Translations under genes and position numbers: made by a program
Shown here: piece after piece, positions 1-9,323 of the stretch
Layout: every line of letters starts with the position of its first letter
How positions within the stretch are numbered: the stretch's first letter is position 1
Notes under the pieces: generated by a model
Database searches by the model: none
Seen by the model: the letters and a program-made list of their open reading frames with translations, nothing else
Told to the model about the DNA's origin: nothing
NCBI GenBank assembly: GCA_003024985.2
Contig: PXIH01S0015398.1
DNA length: 14,641 nucleotides
Source of the DNA: Euperipatoides rowelli
Lineage: Eukaryota > Onychophora > Udeonychophora > Euonychophora > Peripatopsidae
Strand: one strand, 5' to 3'

Positions 1-34
1 TATATATATATATATATACAGTATATACTGTATT
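1..34. repeat. (TA)n microsatellite with 18-bp palindrome
   Basis: The window opens in a TA dinucleotide run (about 1-18). It merges into a perfect 18-bp palindrome, ATACAGTATATACTGTAT, at 16-33. The same 18-mer occurs again at 9247-9264, and shorter versions cluster at 10640-11000. TA runs readily extrude cruciforms and expand by slippage. Confidence 0.9.
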
Positions 35-42
35 ATATACAG

Positions 43-115
43 CAGGGGTCGGCAACCTTATTGTCATTAAGGGCGCAATAAAAATTCAAAAGTTATTGGG
101 GGCGCATTATATACA
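43..115 (+). mobile_element. Possible hAT-type transposon terminus
   Basis: The string CAGGGGTCGGCAACC starts at 43. It closely resembles the CAGGGGTCGGCAA-type terminal inverted repeats of hAT/Charlie-like elements, as I recall them. It is followed by a G-rich, subterminal-like stretch containing two GGGCGC copies (71-76 and 101-106). No transposase is visible. A weak reverse-complement counterpart lies at 1960-1974, but no matching 8-bp target duplication was found (the 8 bases before 43 are ATATACAG). It is probably a decayed non-autonomous element, and where it ends is unknown. Confidence 0.45.
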
Positions 116-140
116 CATTAACTTAGCCTACTGTATGTTC

Positions 141-1890
141 AGCATATATTTTTACAGTATTTATGTCTAAATCACTCTCACTGTATTAATTGTATATACT
201 GTACAGTGAAACTTGTTCAAAACAGAACAAAAATTGGAAAATTGGCCATAAATACACATTTTATATAGCCTACAATTAATGTTTGATTTATATTGAGGTT
301 GTGTTCTAGGAATTCAGCGTGTAAATCAAAAACATTTAAATCAAACGTAAATTTTTCATAGGAAATAATGGAAATGCTAAGGGTTAGGGGAAGTGCCAAA
401 AATAAAAACATCCTTTCTTTTATTCTATTCATTATTATTAACTTCTTGTTAGATTAATTTGCTAAATAATGGTGCCTTAGAGATGTGAATATTAGCAGAT
501 TTAAATTCAGACTAATAGGCATAACATTAATTCATAGAAAAACATTCCCATAAAGAATTTGAGATAAATGAATTAAATCTCACTCAGACAATCGTAACAT
601 TAACAAGAGCATACAAGCAGAATTACTTTTTCATTTTGACAGGTTTTCATTGTTGTAATATTTATATGTTAATTGGCATATGATCGTCTCAACCGGCAAT
701 TAGATGTCAGTTTGGATTTGCAATTTAGACTAGTGTGTTTTTACATTTCGAAAAAACAAACAAACAAACAATCGCTACTACTACTATTTTTGGGTTCATT
801 TATACCCAAATTTCAGTGTAGGCCATTTCTTCTTTGTCGTTTAAATGTCAATTTTCACACCCACTGGTATAGCCAAGTTTTCTCAGAAGTGAGAATTGAT
901 ATAAAATCATTCTTAATTTAGAATAATTTTTTACATGTTTGGATGATATCACACAACTGACAATAAGTTAGATGTAAAATGGCCTACGGTATGTGAAAAA
1001 TTACTGAAAAATACAAAATCAGTTTTAGTCAAGTAAACTGCCGATTTTTAGTGTGAAACCCAATCCTGATATAATGGCTTGAACAGTATTCCAATCAATA
1101 TTTAGGACAGAAAACTCAATCTAGACACCATAGCAATACAGAGCTGAACAAAGCAAGACAATGCAATAACTTAAAATTTAGTTGAATGGTATCAAAGCCC
1201 TTGTGGCCTATATATTGCTGCCCCTGGCTATGGTCATCTTGACTGATAATATGGTTCATCACCTACATGGTTTTCCAATCAAGCTTTCTTTGTTATTGCG
1301 GTAAACTTGATTTATCATATACACAGAGGTGATAACACTTTTAGAATTCAAAAATAGTGAAAAGAATGACTATTTTGTGGGAAAAAGTGACTAAAAACTT
1401 AATTTTTGGATATGAAAAAAAGTGATTTTCCTGAAGAAAAAACAAACAAAAAGTAATATCTTTTACACACAAAAATGAAGCGAAATATATAGTACCTATA
1501 CACATTATAAATATATATTTAGCGAAATAACACGTTTGTAAACAAAAAAAATGACAACTAAAATTAACTTGAATCCATACTGTTTATTAGACTGGAACAA
1601 ACAAATGGTGATAATTAACTTAGCAAAGGGGCATTATGAAAGTAACCAATGTGCAAATAAAAGCTTATCCTCTGCACGAACGTACCAATGTAACAAAAAT
1701 AAAAATGGTAAACTATCAAATTGCTATCATATAAATATTCTTAAATTTATCTTTAAATAACTTTTTTTTAAAGCATTTTAAAATTTTTTTTCAGTAAAAT
1801 TTTTGAAAATCAATAATAAAGAAATTAAAAAAATCCATTACAGTTGATCTTTAAGTCAATTACTGAATGTTTGATTTTTCTCTTTATAAT
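141..1890. other. AT-rich intergenic or intronic stretch, no gene seen
   Basis: No convincing coding, RNA or mobile feature was found here. Open frames are short and rich in Lys, Asn, Ile and Phe, as expected by chance in A/T-rich DNA. The only visible structures are an (AAAC)n run near 755-770, a short CTA repeat just after it, and scattered A and T tracts. If the CRTAP/P3H gene at 11336-11809 extends this far, this would be intron. Confidence 0.6.
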
Positions 1891-1936
1891 ATACTAGTTT
1901 AAAAGCCCATCAAAAATGATGGGGAAAATAAATGCA

Positions 1937-1952
1937 CCCCCCCCCCCCCCCC
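1937..1952. repeat. Poly-C homopolymer (16 C)
   Basis: Sixteen consecutive C residues in otherwise AT-rich DNA. The length is likely to be polymorphic or mis-assembled. A shorter run of nine C lies at 2739-2747. Confidence 0.95.
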
Positions 1953-1959
1953 ACACACT

Positions 1960-1974
1960 GGTTGCCCACCTCTC
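1960..1974 (-). mobile_element. Possible inverted hAT-type terminus
   Basis: GGTTGCCCACCTCTC reads on the minus strand as a degenerate form of the CAGGGGTCGGCAACC end seen at 43-57. It could be the right end of a roughly 1.9-kb decayed element. The match is imperfect and no 8-bp target duplication is visible, so the pairing is only a suggestion. Confidence 0.3.
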
Positions 1975-2212
1975 CGGTTAGTTTAAAAACGAAACCCATA
2001 AAAGCCCGTCAAAAATGATTGATAGAAATGTTTAAAAATAATTAAATTGATTAAAGTAATTGGTTGTATGTTTATCAGACTAACGCTTGTTCTCAAGCGT
2101 TAAAGAATGACCAAACTTTCCTTTTATTATTAGATACCCATTCTGATTCTTGTATCATTAATCACACATTTTTTGTCTTTCTTGTAATAGGGTGCATTTG
2201 TGGTATTTTGAA

Positions 2213-2444
2213 GTACCTCTTCTAAAATCCTTTTGGTACTACAGATCTCTTCTAAGATCATTACCGGTACTGCATACCGCTTCTAAAATCTTTACTTATA
2301 CTATGTACCTCTTCTAAAATCCTTCCAGGTACTGTGTGCCTCTTCTAAAATCTTTACTGGTACTGCGTACCTCTCTTCTAAAATTCTTATTGTAGCCTAC
2401 TAACTACTATGTATTTCTTCTAAAATCCTTGTAACGAGTATTAT
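2213..2444 (+). repeat. 31-bp minisatellite, about 7 copies
   Basis: Degenerate tandem array with a unit of about 31 bp. Each unit contains GTACCTCTTCTAAAATC followed by a T-rich stretch and GGTACTG. Units begin near 2213, 2246, 2277, 2307, 2338, 2369 and 2411. The sixth unit carries a 13-bp expansion with a 'tagcctac' string. Differences between units indicate an old array. No open frame runs through it. Confidence 0.9.
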
Positions 2445-2545
2445 GTAGGCTATTTGGTGTATAGGCCTAATTCCACTACTGAAATCAAATTATAAGGGAA
2501 TTCGGATTTACAGCATTTGGATAATCAAGTAGGATATATCTTTAT

Positions 2546-2591
2546 CAGTGTTGTCCAACATTTTGGCGAATGGCAAACACACTGGACAACA
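2546..2591. repeat. 9-bp inverted repeat, possible hAT-like end
   Basis: TGTTGTCCA (2549-2557) and TGGACAACA (2583-2591) are perfect inverted copies with a 25-nt spacer. The left arm lies in CAGTGTTGTCCAACATTTTG (2546-2565), which resembles another common hAT-type terminal sequence. This may be a stem-loop or a relic terminus. No transposase is present. Confidence 0.4.
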
Positions 2592-3118
2592 AAGATCTAT
2601 ATGATGACACTTTTATTTTTTCCTTTAAAAATTCATCTAATGAAAGTTAATCTTTAAACAAGTATTTGCCTATCTTTCAAATTAAATGTACTGATTTTAT
2701 TCAAGACGATATGTACTTGATTTTCCTAAGTTCTACAACCCCCCCCCACCCTTATATAAATTACAATTCAATAAAAAATATTCTTCAATATGCTTAAACA
2801 TGAAATAAGGCACTTTAATGTACTTTACATTAATATTAAATAGATAAAAAAATATATACAATGTTAATTTTCATAGATCAATAATAAATGATAATTCAGA
2901 AACTCAATTAGGGTTATAGCCTAAAGAAAATGAAACATAAAATGTTAAAAGAACATTTTTATCTAGTACAGTATAGGTTTTCAAAATGGATTTTAAGAGA
3001 TTTAATAAACAACATGGAAAAAGCAATAATAAAAACATGCAACACATCCTAAATAAAAGTAAAAATCAATCAATTGTAAAATACACCAGAATTAAATTAA
3101 ATCTAAGGCTTATATAAT

Positions 3119-3157
3119 TAAAAAAAAAAAAAATTAATTTTTTTTTTTTAAAAAAAG
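3119..3157. repeat. Poly-A / poly-T foldback tract
   Basis: A run of A residues, a TTAA centre, a run of T and another A run form a low-complexity self-complementary stretch directly upstream of the reverse transcriptase relic. Confidence 0.85.
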
Positions 3158-3223
3158 AGGTCTATGTTACTTATGCTTTTTATTAATTCACATTTTCATA
3201 AAATATATTTTGATATATATTTT

Positions 3224-3360
3224 GTGGCTCGAGGTCCACTGTTATTTCTAATTTTTATTAACCTATCATCTACGATTGTTTATACCCCAACATTATCTCT
3301 TTGCTGATAATAATCAAACTTGAGTCTTAATCTATTTACAAAATATTCAATTCTTCACAC
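3224..3360 (+). pseudogene. Dead LINE reverse transcriptase fragment
   Basis: Translation from 3224 reads VARGPLLFLIFIN, matching the conserved non-LTR (Jockey/CR1/I-like) reverse transcriptase block typically written QGSxLGPLLFxIxIND. After a frameshift, codons from 3297 read LFADNN, the catalytic FADD block with the second Asp changed to Asn, and then a LIYLQNIQFF stretch like the region that follows FADD. The spacing of about 18 residues between blocks is right for this family. The frameshift, in-frame stops (TGA at 3321) and the lost Asp show it is inactive. Neither end of the original element is recognisable. The clade cannot be fixed from so short a piece. Confidence 0.7.
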
Positions 3361-3399
3361 AAACTGCCTACTTTTATTTTTTACTATTTTATTAAAATA

Positions 3400-4190
3400 C
3401 CAATAATTACAGAATTTCTTGCAGCATATTCATTGCTCAAGACAAGAATGCTGTTATGAAAACATAAATTTTATAATGGTTTCATTTTCCTTAAGTTTTG
3501 GCTGTTTTAAAAGCACTCTCACTCCACCTTTGCCTCTTATGTCATTAGACTTTTAAACTACAACTTAGTTGGGACTAAACTTGAGCCTATGAATAGTTCT
3601 TAATTTGGAACAAACTGTTCACTTCTAGACCCCATTTGTTCTGAAAGTTTGTCTTATTTTATTCACTACCATATTTGTTTTCTTTTTTATTATGACTTTG
3701 TTCTTTTTCACTTATTTTTTTATTTAAAATGTTTCATGACATAATCTATCTCTTCAATATAATAATTTAATTATTACCGCAATCTTTTTAACAGGCGCCC
3801 TACTAGCCAATTTTCTTAGCCTATTATTACATTCAAAATTCTTTAAACAATCCTTCTTAGGCTCAATTTTATTTTGTAATTCATTTAGTTCTCAATATGT
3901 TTTTCTTTATTTTTTTTTTAAATAAATTTATCCGACTTTATCTTTATACATTTTTTTTCATATTGAAATTAATAAAAAGTTCAATACAACACACACGAAT
4001 AAAATGAAATTACAAATTTTAATGTCTACATAATGTGATTGTCTGTACTCGAACTTGCATTTCACAAATTTTAGAAGTAATGCAATAGTGTGCTTCTCTG
4101 CACGGTATAAACCCTGCAGTGCAATGTGCTTCTTTTTTTTTTATCTGTGCAATAAAGAAGTTCTCCATATGTGAAAAAATATCTTAAAAA
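3400..4190. other. AT-rich stretch, no gene seen
   Basis: No supported feature, apart from a short direct repeat around GTGCTTCT (near 4090 and 4127). The first part could be further decayed sequence of the LINE at 3224-3360, but I see no conserved block that would show it. Confidence 0.5.
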
Positions 4191-4197
4191 TTTAAAA

Positions 4198-4323
4198 ATG
4201 GAGGTTTATAATCAGCTGACGGCAGTAAAATTTCATGTAACATGCCAAGATGCTGCCGATGTACAAATGAAAGAAAAGATCATGTCGGCTTATCATTGTT
4301 ACCTCCAATTGCACAGATCATAA
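4198..4323 (+). CDS. Small ORF, 41 codons, unknown
   Basis: An ATG in a strong context (A at -3, G at +4) opens a 41-residue frame ending in TAA. It begins MEVYNQLTAVKFHV and continues with a charged, helix-like second half (residues 18-32 include DAADVQMKEK). It is clearly more GC-rich and balanced in residues than the surrounding DNA, which is what makes it stand out. A minimal ATG-TGA start-stop lies about 27 nt upstream. I do not recognise the sequence. It could be a micropeptide, a leftover piece of an exon or transposon gene, or chance: open frames of this length are common here. Its stop lies just before the tandem repeat at 4332. Confidence 0.25.
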   Translation: MEVYNQLTAVKFHVTCQDAADVQMKEKIMSAYHCYLQLHRS

Positions 4324-4331
4324 TTTTTTTA

Positions 4332-4598
4332 TGGAAGCACATAATCCGTGGATGCAAGTGAATGGATTAAGTGGATTCTATAATTAATTTCAGAGTTGCA
4401 AGAACATAAAACATGGATCCAAGCGAACAAATTAAGTGGCTTCTATAAGTTGCTAGCACATAATATATGGATCCAAACAAAAGGATTAAGTGAATTATAT
4501 AATTAATTTCAAAGTTGCAAGAGCTAATGCATGGGTCCAAGTGAATGGATTAAGTGGAGCCATAATTAATTTTTAGAGTAGCAAGAGTTATCATGTAC
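4332..4598 (+). repeat. About 65-bp tandem repeat, 4 copies plus partial
   Basis: Units run 4332-4396, 4397-4450 (a 54-bp shortened unit), 4451-4515 and 4516-4579, with a partial fifth at 4580-4598. Each carries a GCAAGAxCATAA-like start, ATGGATCCAA, GGATTAAGTGG, and ATAATTAATTTCAGAGT at the end. The second unit lacks the terminal ATTAATTTC block. Confidence 0.9.
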
Positions 4599-5027
4599 AC
4601 ATCAGAAGTCTAACAAAAGAGGATTAATATATAACATCGTAAGCATTTATATAATGCTTTTTTTTTAATAAACATATTTCTTAACTGTGTGACAAAACTA
4701 TTTTCCTATGGAGTCGGTCATTCATTAAAAAAATCTCACATCAGAAGGGAGGATTAAAATAAACACGATGATATGGGATGATGGTGGGTGAAATGTGATG
4801 TCACGTAAATTTAAAAAAAAATCAAAAAATCTTCATATGCGTTTACAGTAAATTAAATTAAATATAGACGTCCAAGTAGCTACCCTTATCACTTTGCGTA
4901 CACTATTGAGAAAGGTTATATTAAACAGTATTCAACAATCAATGGTTCAATATGTCAAACATTTTTCATGTCATGAAAAATGGTTCACCAATAAACCCAA
5001 TCTGCCTTCGGTACCATACCGGAAAAG

Positions 5028-5100
5028 TGCCTACCAACTTATATTCTTAAAGAATATAAAGATTTTTACAGTGAAATGATTTCTTGGCCAACATTAAAAG
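5028..5100 (+). CDS. Exon-like segment of unrecognised gene
   Basis: The frame read from 5028 gives CLPTYILKEYKDFYSEM then ISWPTLK, ending at AAAAG|GTAATGATG, a canonical 5' splice site after 5100 that leaves one base of a codon. The same frame is closed upstream by a TAA at 4992. A different open frame covers 4894-5027, and an extra A in the AAAA run at 5023-5026 would join the two, so an assembly error or true frameshift is possible. The splice phase matches the candidate terminal exon at 5828. The local acceptor is weak. I do not recognise the protein and rate this as suggestive only. Confidence 0.25.
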
Positions 5101-5408
5101 GTAATGATGAAAATGCTTAAGACAGAGCTTTTGAGAGACAACCAACATTTTTTTAGATCTAATTTTTTCATATATCAGTTTCAATCATTTATTTTAATTA
5201 TTAGTGGTCTATAACATGAGCATTCTTGTTATTCAATTTGCATAAAATACTTAATTTTTAATTAACAGTTATTTCCTTTGGGGTTTTTTTTTTTTAATCC
5301 TGGTTTTCAAAATCAGACAATTATTTTCAAAGTTGTATGTTGTCAAATTTTTTAATCATTAAAAAATGAAATATCCACTTTAACTTAGCTAAAAGTCTTT
5401 TCACACAA

Positions 5409-5515
5409 TAAGTTAAAATCTCTAAAAAATGTATCTTTGAAGAGTTTAACTTATTTAGCTAATAAATAAATTAAAATCTTAAAAAAAAAAATGTATTTTT
5501 GGAGATTTTAACTTA
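5409..5515. repeat. 20-bp-arm inverted repeat
   Basis: Arms 5409-5428 and 5496-5515 pair over 20 positions with a single G:T mismatch. The core GTTAAAATCTC / GAGATTTTAAC is perfect. The 67-nt spacer contains a second, degenerate copy of the TTAAAATCT...AATGTAT unit in direct orientation, so the region mixes direct and inverted copies. It may be a small foldback element. No target duplication is evident. Confidence 0.75.
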
Positions 5516-5827
5516 ATTTTGGAGTTAAAGATCTCCCAAAATAATTTTTTTATAGTTGTCTAGATTTTTTTTTAAATTTTTCCCAAAAATGAATTTCTCA
5601 TGACTGGTGCCCTTTTTAAAAAAAATCGATTCATATGTAAAATTTGAGTATAGGGATTAATGTTGAACTTTCCCATTTGTTATAAAATTTGGAACTTCCT
5701 CATATGTTCCTAATACTTTTGCTTCCTGCAAAATTTAGTTAACAGAGGCCAAAGGACTTATTTTGTATTATGTGTTTTTAGTTGAAATAAACCCTAACAA
5801 TAATACCGTAATAATGTTTGTAGACAG

Positions 5828-5901
5828 TCAGAAGACATAGAGATGTTGAACTTCTTTCTAAAGGAACTGATCCTAAAAAGGATGATGGAGCGGAAGATTA
5901 A
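5828..5901 (+). CDS. Terminal-exon-like segment, unrecognised
   Basis: After GTAGACAG (acceptor AG at 5826-5827) the sequence reads, with one base borrowed from the exon ending at 5100, VRRHRDVELLSKGTDPKKD then DGAED and TAA (5899-5901). The acidic, charged C terminus looks protein-like, and an in-frame TAG lies just upstream of the acceptor, as expected for an intron. An AATAAA lies at 6035-6040, about 134 nt after the stop. The pyrimidine tract before the acceptor is poor. The length alone (24 codons) is within chance, and the case rests on phase match with 5100. Confidence 0.25.
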
Positions 5902-7470
5902 TCTACTCAAATATTATTTCAATTAGGCAGTGCACATTTTTATAAAATGTGTCCATTAATGTAAATGAAGCATTAATGACAACGCTGATATTTGTTTTAC
6001 CAACGCACCTCTTAATTTCTTTAAAAAATAATTAAATAAAATTTGTGGTAATTTACATGGCTTCCTAATCGTTCAATTTGTGGATGCATTGATGTCTTCG
6101 TTCTCCGTATTTTATCTCAACACTGAAATAGATTTTGTACGAAGAAAAAAACTAAGTTGAAAACAGTCATTTTTGCGGCTTTCATATCGGTAAATCTGCT
6201 AAGGAATTGTTTAAGTTCTCTATATCTTAGTTCTGAAAAGTTTTCCGTAAAAGGATAAAAAAATATAGGAGAAACCTAGTATTTTATAGGCACTAGTTCT
6301 TTAAAATCTATATTAAAACTTCCTCCAGTCCGAATTATTTGCGACCAAACCCTGTTTGGACTGGTGAGGTGTTCAGATTGTACAAAATTCCAGTAAATCC
6401 ATTCATTTTGCATGTTTGTGCTCATTGACGCAAGTCAACTTTATTTCATTTATTTTTTTTAAAAATTTGATGTTGCTGTCAAAATTAAACGTTAATTTAA
6501 TGCTGATTATTTTGTTTGCATTTTATAGTAATAATTTTTTTCCTAATTTACAGTATATCAATTAGTACCGTATTAGGCTATAAACAGCCGTTTTAAAATC
6601 TCAATTGGTTTTCTTACTCTTGAAAAGTATTAATATTGCAAACATTAAAAGAAAATCTTGAAAATAAAATAAAATGTTTTATTATTGATTTTCAAAAAGA
6701 AATCTGTTAAAGTACGTTGAAGTAATGACTCTAAGCTACCATATTTCTCAATTTTTTGATAAACATCTATGGGCGTGGCATTATTTTGCTCGCTGTATTT
6801 TATGGCAGTACCAAAAGCCGTTAAGTTTTTTTCCCTCTGCATTGTTTTCATCTCCAAGTTTTGACTCAAAACTAATTGTTTCAAGTTTATTCTTGATGGA
6901 TTTAATTGAATTAAAAAAAAAAAAAAAACGCTAAGCAAGCCTTCCTCTTAGCAGATATATTAACCAGCTATTACGCTTTGTTATTTTATATTATGTGTGG
7001 AGAGTTTAAAAATAAACATGTATATATAAAAAAAAAGTACAGTAGACTATGGCATTATTTTAGAAGTATACCTTATGTATGTATGTAAATAAGATATGCT
7101 GTGTTTTGTACAATGACTGGAGATTTTAAAAATATATAAAACATTTTTATGTTTGGACTAGGCCGACTTTCAGATTTGCAGGGCTCGAAGAGACGGGGAG
7201 GAGGGTGTTCTGCAATAAAAGAGTAGAAAAATCTGTATATTGTTAAGGTTTACTACTCTTCCACAACCACAAGGCAATGATATTCGATTTACTTGAAAGA
7301 CATGCTAAAGTAGATCCGACCAATGCTATTTTTGGCTCCCTATGATTTTTCCTAACCTGGGTGTGAATTTTTGAAAATTCAGGTAAAAAGAGCTCTGAAG
7401 TTTGCTATCTAAATATAAAACAAACTCTAGAGCTTCAAATACTCCAGAGACATCTTGATTACATTTTTAA
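5902..7470. other. AT-rich stretch, no gene supported
   Basis: Apart from the short inverted repeats near 6325 and A/T tracts (notably the A run around 6914-6928), nothing is supported. A 97-codon minus-strand frame at 6938-6645 has a protein-like middle but matches nothing I recognise and is of a length expected by chance. Confidence 0.5.
6325..6364. repeat. Nested inverted repeats
   Basis: CCAGTCC (6325-6331) pairs with GGACTGG (6358-6364). Inside it, CCAAAC-CCT-GTTTGG forms a 6-bp hairpin with a 3-nt loop. The following GGTGAGGTGTTCAGATT is reminiscent of subterminal repeats in pogo/Tigger-like transposons, but that is a weak resemblance from memory. Confidence 0.5.
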
Positions 7471-7481
7471 CTTATTTGCAG

Positions 7482-7493
7482 CCACTAGGTGGC
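7482..7493 (+). promoter_or_regulatory. CTCF-type core motif
   Basis: CCACTAGGTGGC fits every position of the 12-bp bilaterian CTCF core CCASYAGRKGGC and is followed by A, as is common. The extended GCCACTAGGTGGC is also a 5-bp inverted repeat around TAG. It stands out in an otherwise AT-rich intron or intergenic stretch. Occupancy cannot be judged from sequence. Confidence 0.45.
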
Positions 7494-7519
7494 ATCTTTC
7501 GCTAGTCTTATACAAAACG

Positions 7520-9240
7520 TGGAGATAATTCTAACGAGTGAAGACAAAAATACTATATATTATAATTTCATTCACTCTCTAATATGCTTTATATCGAAGC
7601 ACAAATTGCATATGGGTTTAATGGCACCAGGCTAAACTTTTGGTGTCAGAACTAAATGGTAACAGCTTCATTTCTAAGATGAAAATAATTACCAGACCTT
7701 ATAAGGGTACTAAAATGGTTGATAATAGTGCTTTGAATATTGGACCAGTTTTGGCCATTTGTATTTATATTTGAAGCTGTCAAATGTTAATTTATGTGAA
7801 CTTGCTTTGTGGAATGTTTTTTAACCTTTACTTTCCAAGTTTTTGATTAAGGATTGATTAAAAATTAATCTCAGGACCTCCTCTCTCCTACATATTATGC
7901 CCTAAGCCCTGTGATCTAGAAAAGCACATTATAATATTTACTTCATGCATATAGGGAAAGTGACGGGTGCAGATCCTCTTCCTGTTTACTCAATTGTACA
8001 ACCCAACGTCACTAAACAAACATGCAAGACACGTCCTTAACCTCATTCTTGAATAATTTCCTTTTCAGAGTTTTTCAAAGCAAGCTAAGAGAAACAGGAA
8101 AAGGATGACCACTCAACATTTATAGTATTCATTAATGCATAAGCAACTCTTACAATTGGGCTTTGTACTATGAAACTTTAATGCCTCCAGCTACAAGTAT
8201 AAAGTACACTAATGCGTGAATGAATTTCAGTGGTTATGTGTTAAATGGTTATAAAAATTATGTTTCTTTTTCTCTCGCATGTTATTGTAAACAAAAGTTT
8301 AATTTTAGATTTAACACTTTTTTTTTTCCAATGGAATCAAATTTGGAGTAAATAATAATCCCCCATGACTTAAAGATATTTGCTTCATAATAGCCTTCCT
8401 TGCATTCACTCAAAGGCCAAATTTATCACATTGCTTTTTTTAAAACATGCTCAACAAACGGTTGAAAGTATAAAAATTGCTGTAGATTCCAAAATTGTAA
8501 ATCTAATAGATTAGCATGTTGCAATTCTCCTAGTTTTATCATTACGATAAAGAAAATCTCTGTAGAACAAAATCTCTTAGATAAGTACAGAAATTGATAA
8601 TGTACTTACATGACAGCTTAATGGTAATATCTCACTTAAAGTACAGATGCTGCCAATATACAATAAAATATCATATCTATTTAATATTCAGGCACTTTAC
8701 AATGTACAAATCATAATGTATTAGGTAAGCGCTAAAGGACGAAGTAAACGCATTAAAAATTCAACACGAAACTATTCGAGAGATTTCGCCAAGAAATAAA
8801 GCACTCATGTACAAACACCATGCTTTTCATCTACAATATTTTTTTCCATCTCATGGAAAAATGAAACTCAACGCCGAGTCAAAAAAATCCTTAAACAGAT
8901 TGATCAGTATAGAAATGACGCTGATACTGTCTTAGTTTTTTTTTCAAGCATAACGTTCAGCATGGAAGGTTTTGACTTCCGCTGCTTTTCTCAATTAGAT
9001 GCTCTGCACTAAGCATTACCGTTATGTTTGATTTTTATACAACGATAAATTATTTCCCCACACTTAATTCACCTGTGAAAGAATTAATAATCTGAATTTA
9101 TTTTTAAAATTCATATTATTGTAAATTATTTATTTTTGAAAATTTTGTTAAATTTAAAACTGTACAGAAAAATATTGAAAATGTATCCAACTATTCTTAA
9201 GTTTTCTTTGCTATTTTTGTTTTCATAATACACACATATT
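7520..9240. other. AT-rich stretch, no gene seen
   Basis: No supported coding, RNA or repeat feature was found. A few short open frames downstream of pyrimidine-AG strings (for example at 8069) are too short to call. Confidence 0.5.
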
Positions 9241-9246
9241 AAATAT

Positions 9247-9264
9247 ATACAGTATATACTGTAT
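9247..9264. repeat. 18-bp perfect palindrome
   Basis: ATACAGTATATACTGTAT, identical to the palindrome at 16-33 of the window. Its origin is unknown. It could be a simple-sequence derivative or the centre of a short foldback repeat. Confidence 0.9.
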
Positions 9265-9323
9265 GTTTTTTAATCCATTCCCTATATTATTAAATGTGAA
9301 GAAAATTAAAAATCCGATAATTG

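Larger units (their letters stand above)
1901..2019 (+). repeat. 20-bp direct repeat, 99-bp spacing, around poly-C
   Basis: The 20-mer AAAAGCCCATCAAAAATGAT at 1901-1920 recurs at 2000-2019 with one change (A to G at the tenth base). Both copies are preceded by an AGTTTAAAA-like string. The spacer holds a 16-base C run (1937-1952) and a GGTTGCCCACC string. The arrangement is either a local tandem duplication of about 99 bp or an insertion flanked by duplicated sequence. Confidence 0.85.

Noticed and set aside
217-432. Minus-strand hydrophobic frame of 71 codons
   Set aside because: Composition is what random AT-rich DNA gives; no supporting context.
673-921. Plus-strand open frame of 82 codons
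   Set aside because: Has no ATG at its start, is rich in Phe and Leu, contains a low-complexity KQTNKQ stretch from the AAAC repeat, and shows no recognisable domain.
1551-1760. Plus-strand Asn/Lys-rich frame of 69 codons
   Set aside because: Composition-driven, unrecognised and without splice or promoter context.
2213-2444. Regular repeats considered as a CRISPR array
   Set aside because: Repeats are contiguous and degenerate with no unique spacers, and the window is eukaryotic; it is a minisatellite.
3224-3240. GGCTCGAGGTCC, resembling a tRNA B-box
   Set aside because: No A-box or cloverleaf around it, and the sequence is explained by the reverse transcriptase GPLL block.
6645-6938. 97-codon minus-strand frame with a protein-like middle (TPIDVYQKIEKYGSLESLLQ)
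   Set aside because: About one frame of this length is expected by chance in 14.6 kb of such AT-rich DNA. No good splice sites bound it, its ends are low-complexity (poly-F), and I recognise no family. The KYGSLESLL string recalls nuclease helix-hairpin-helix motifs, but the required PGxG part is missing.
7264-7345. Frame reading AMIFDLLERHAKVDPTNA after a pyrimidine-rich AG
   Set aside because: Too short, stops quickly, and no donor or partner exon is evident.
8069-8125. Short basic frame (SFSKQAKRNRKRMTTQHL) after a good TTCCTTTTCAG acceptor
   Set aside because: Only 18 codons. Acceptor-like strings are frequent in T-rich DNA and no upstream exon with matching phase was found.
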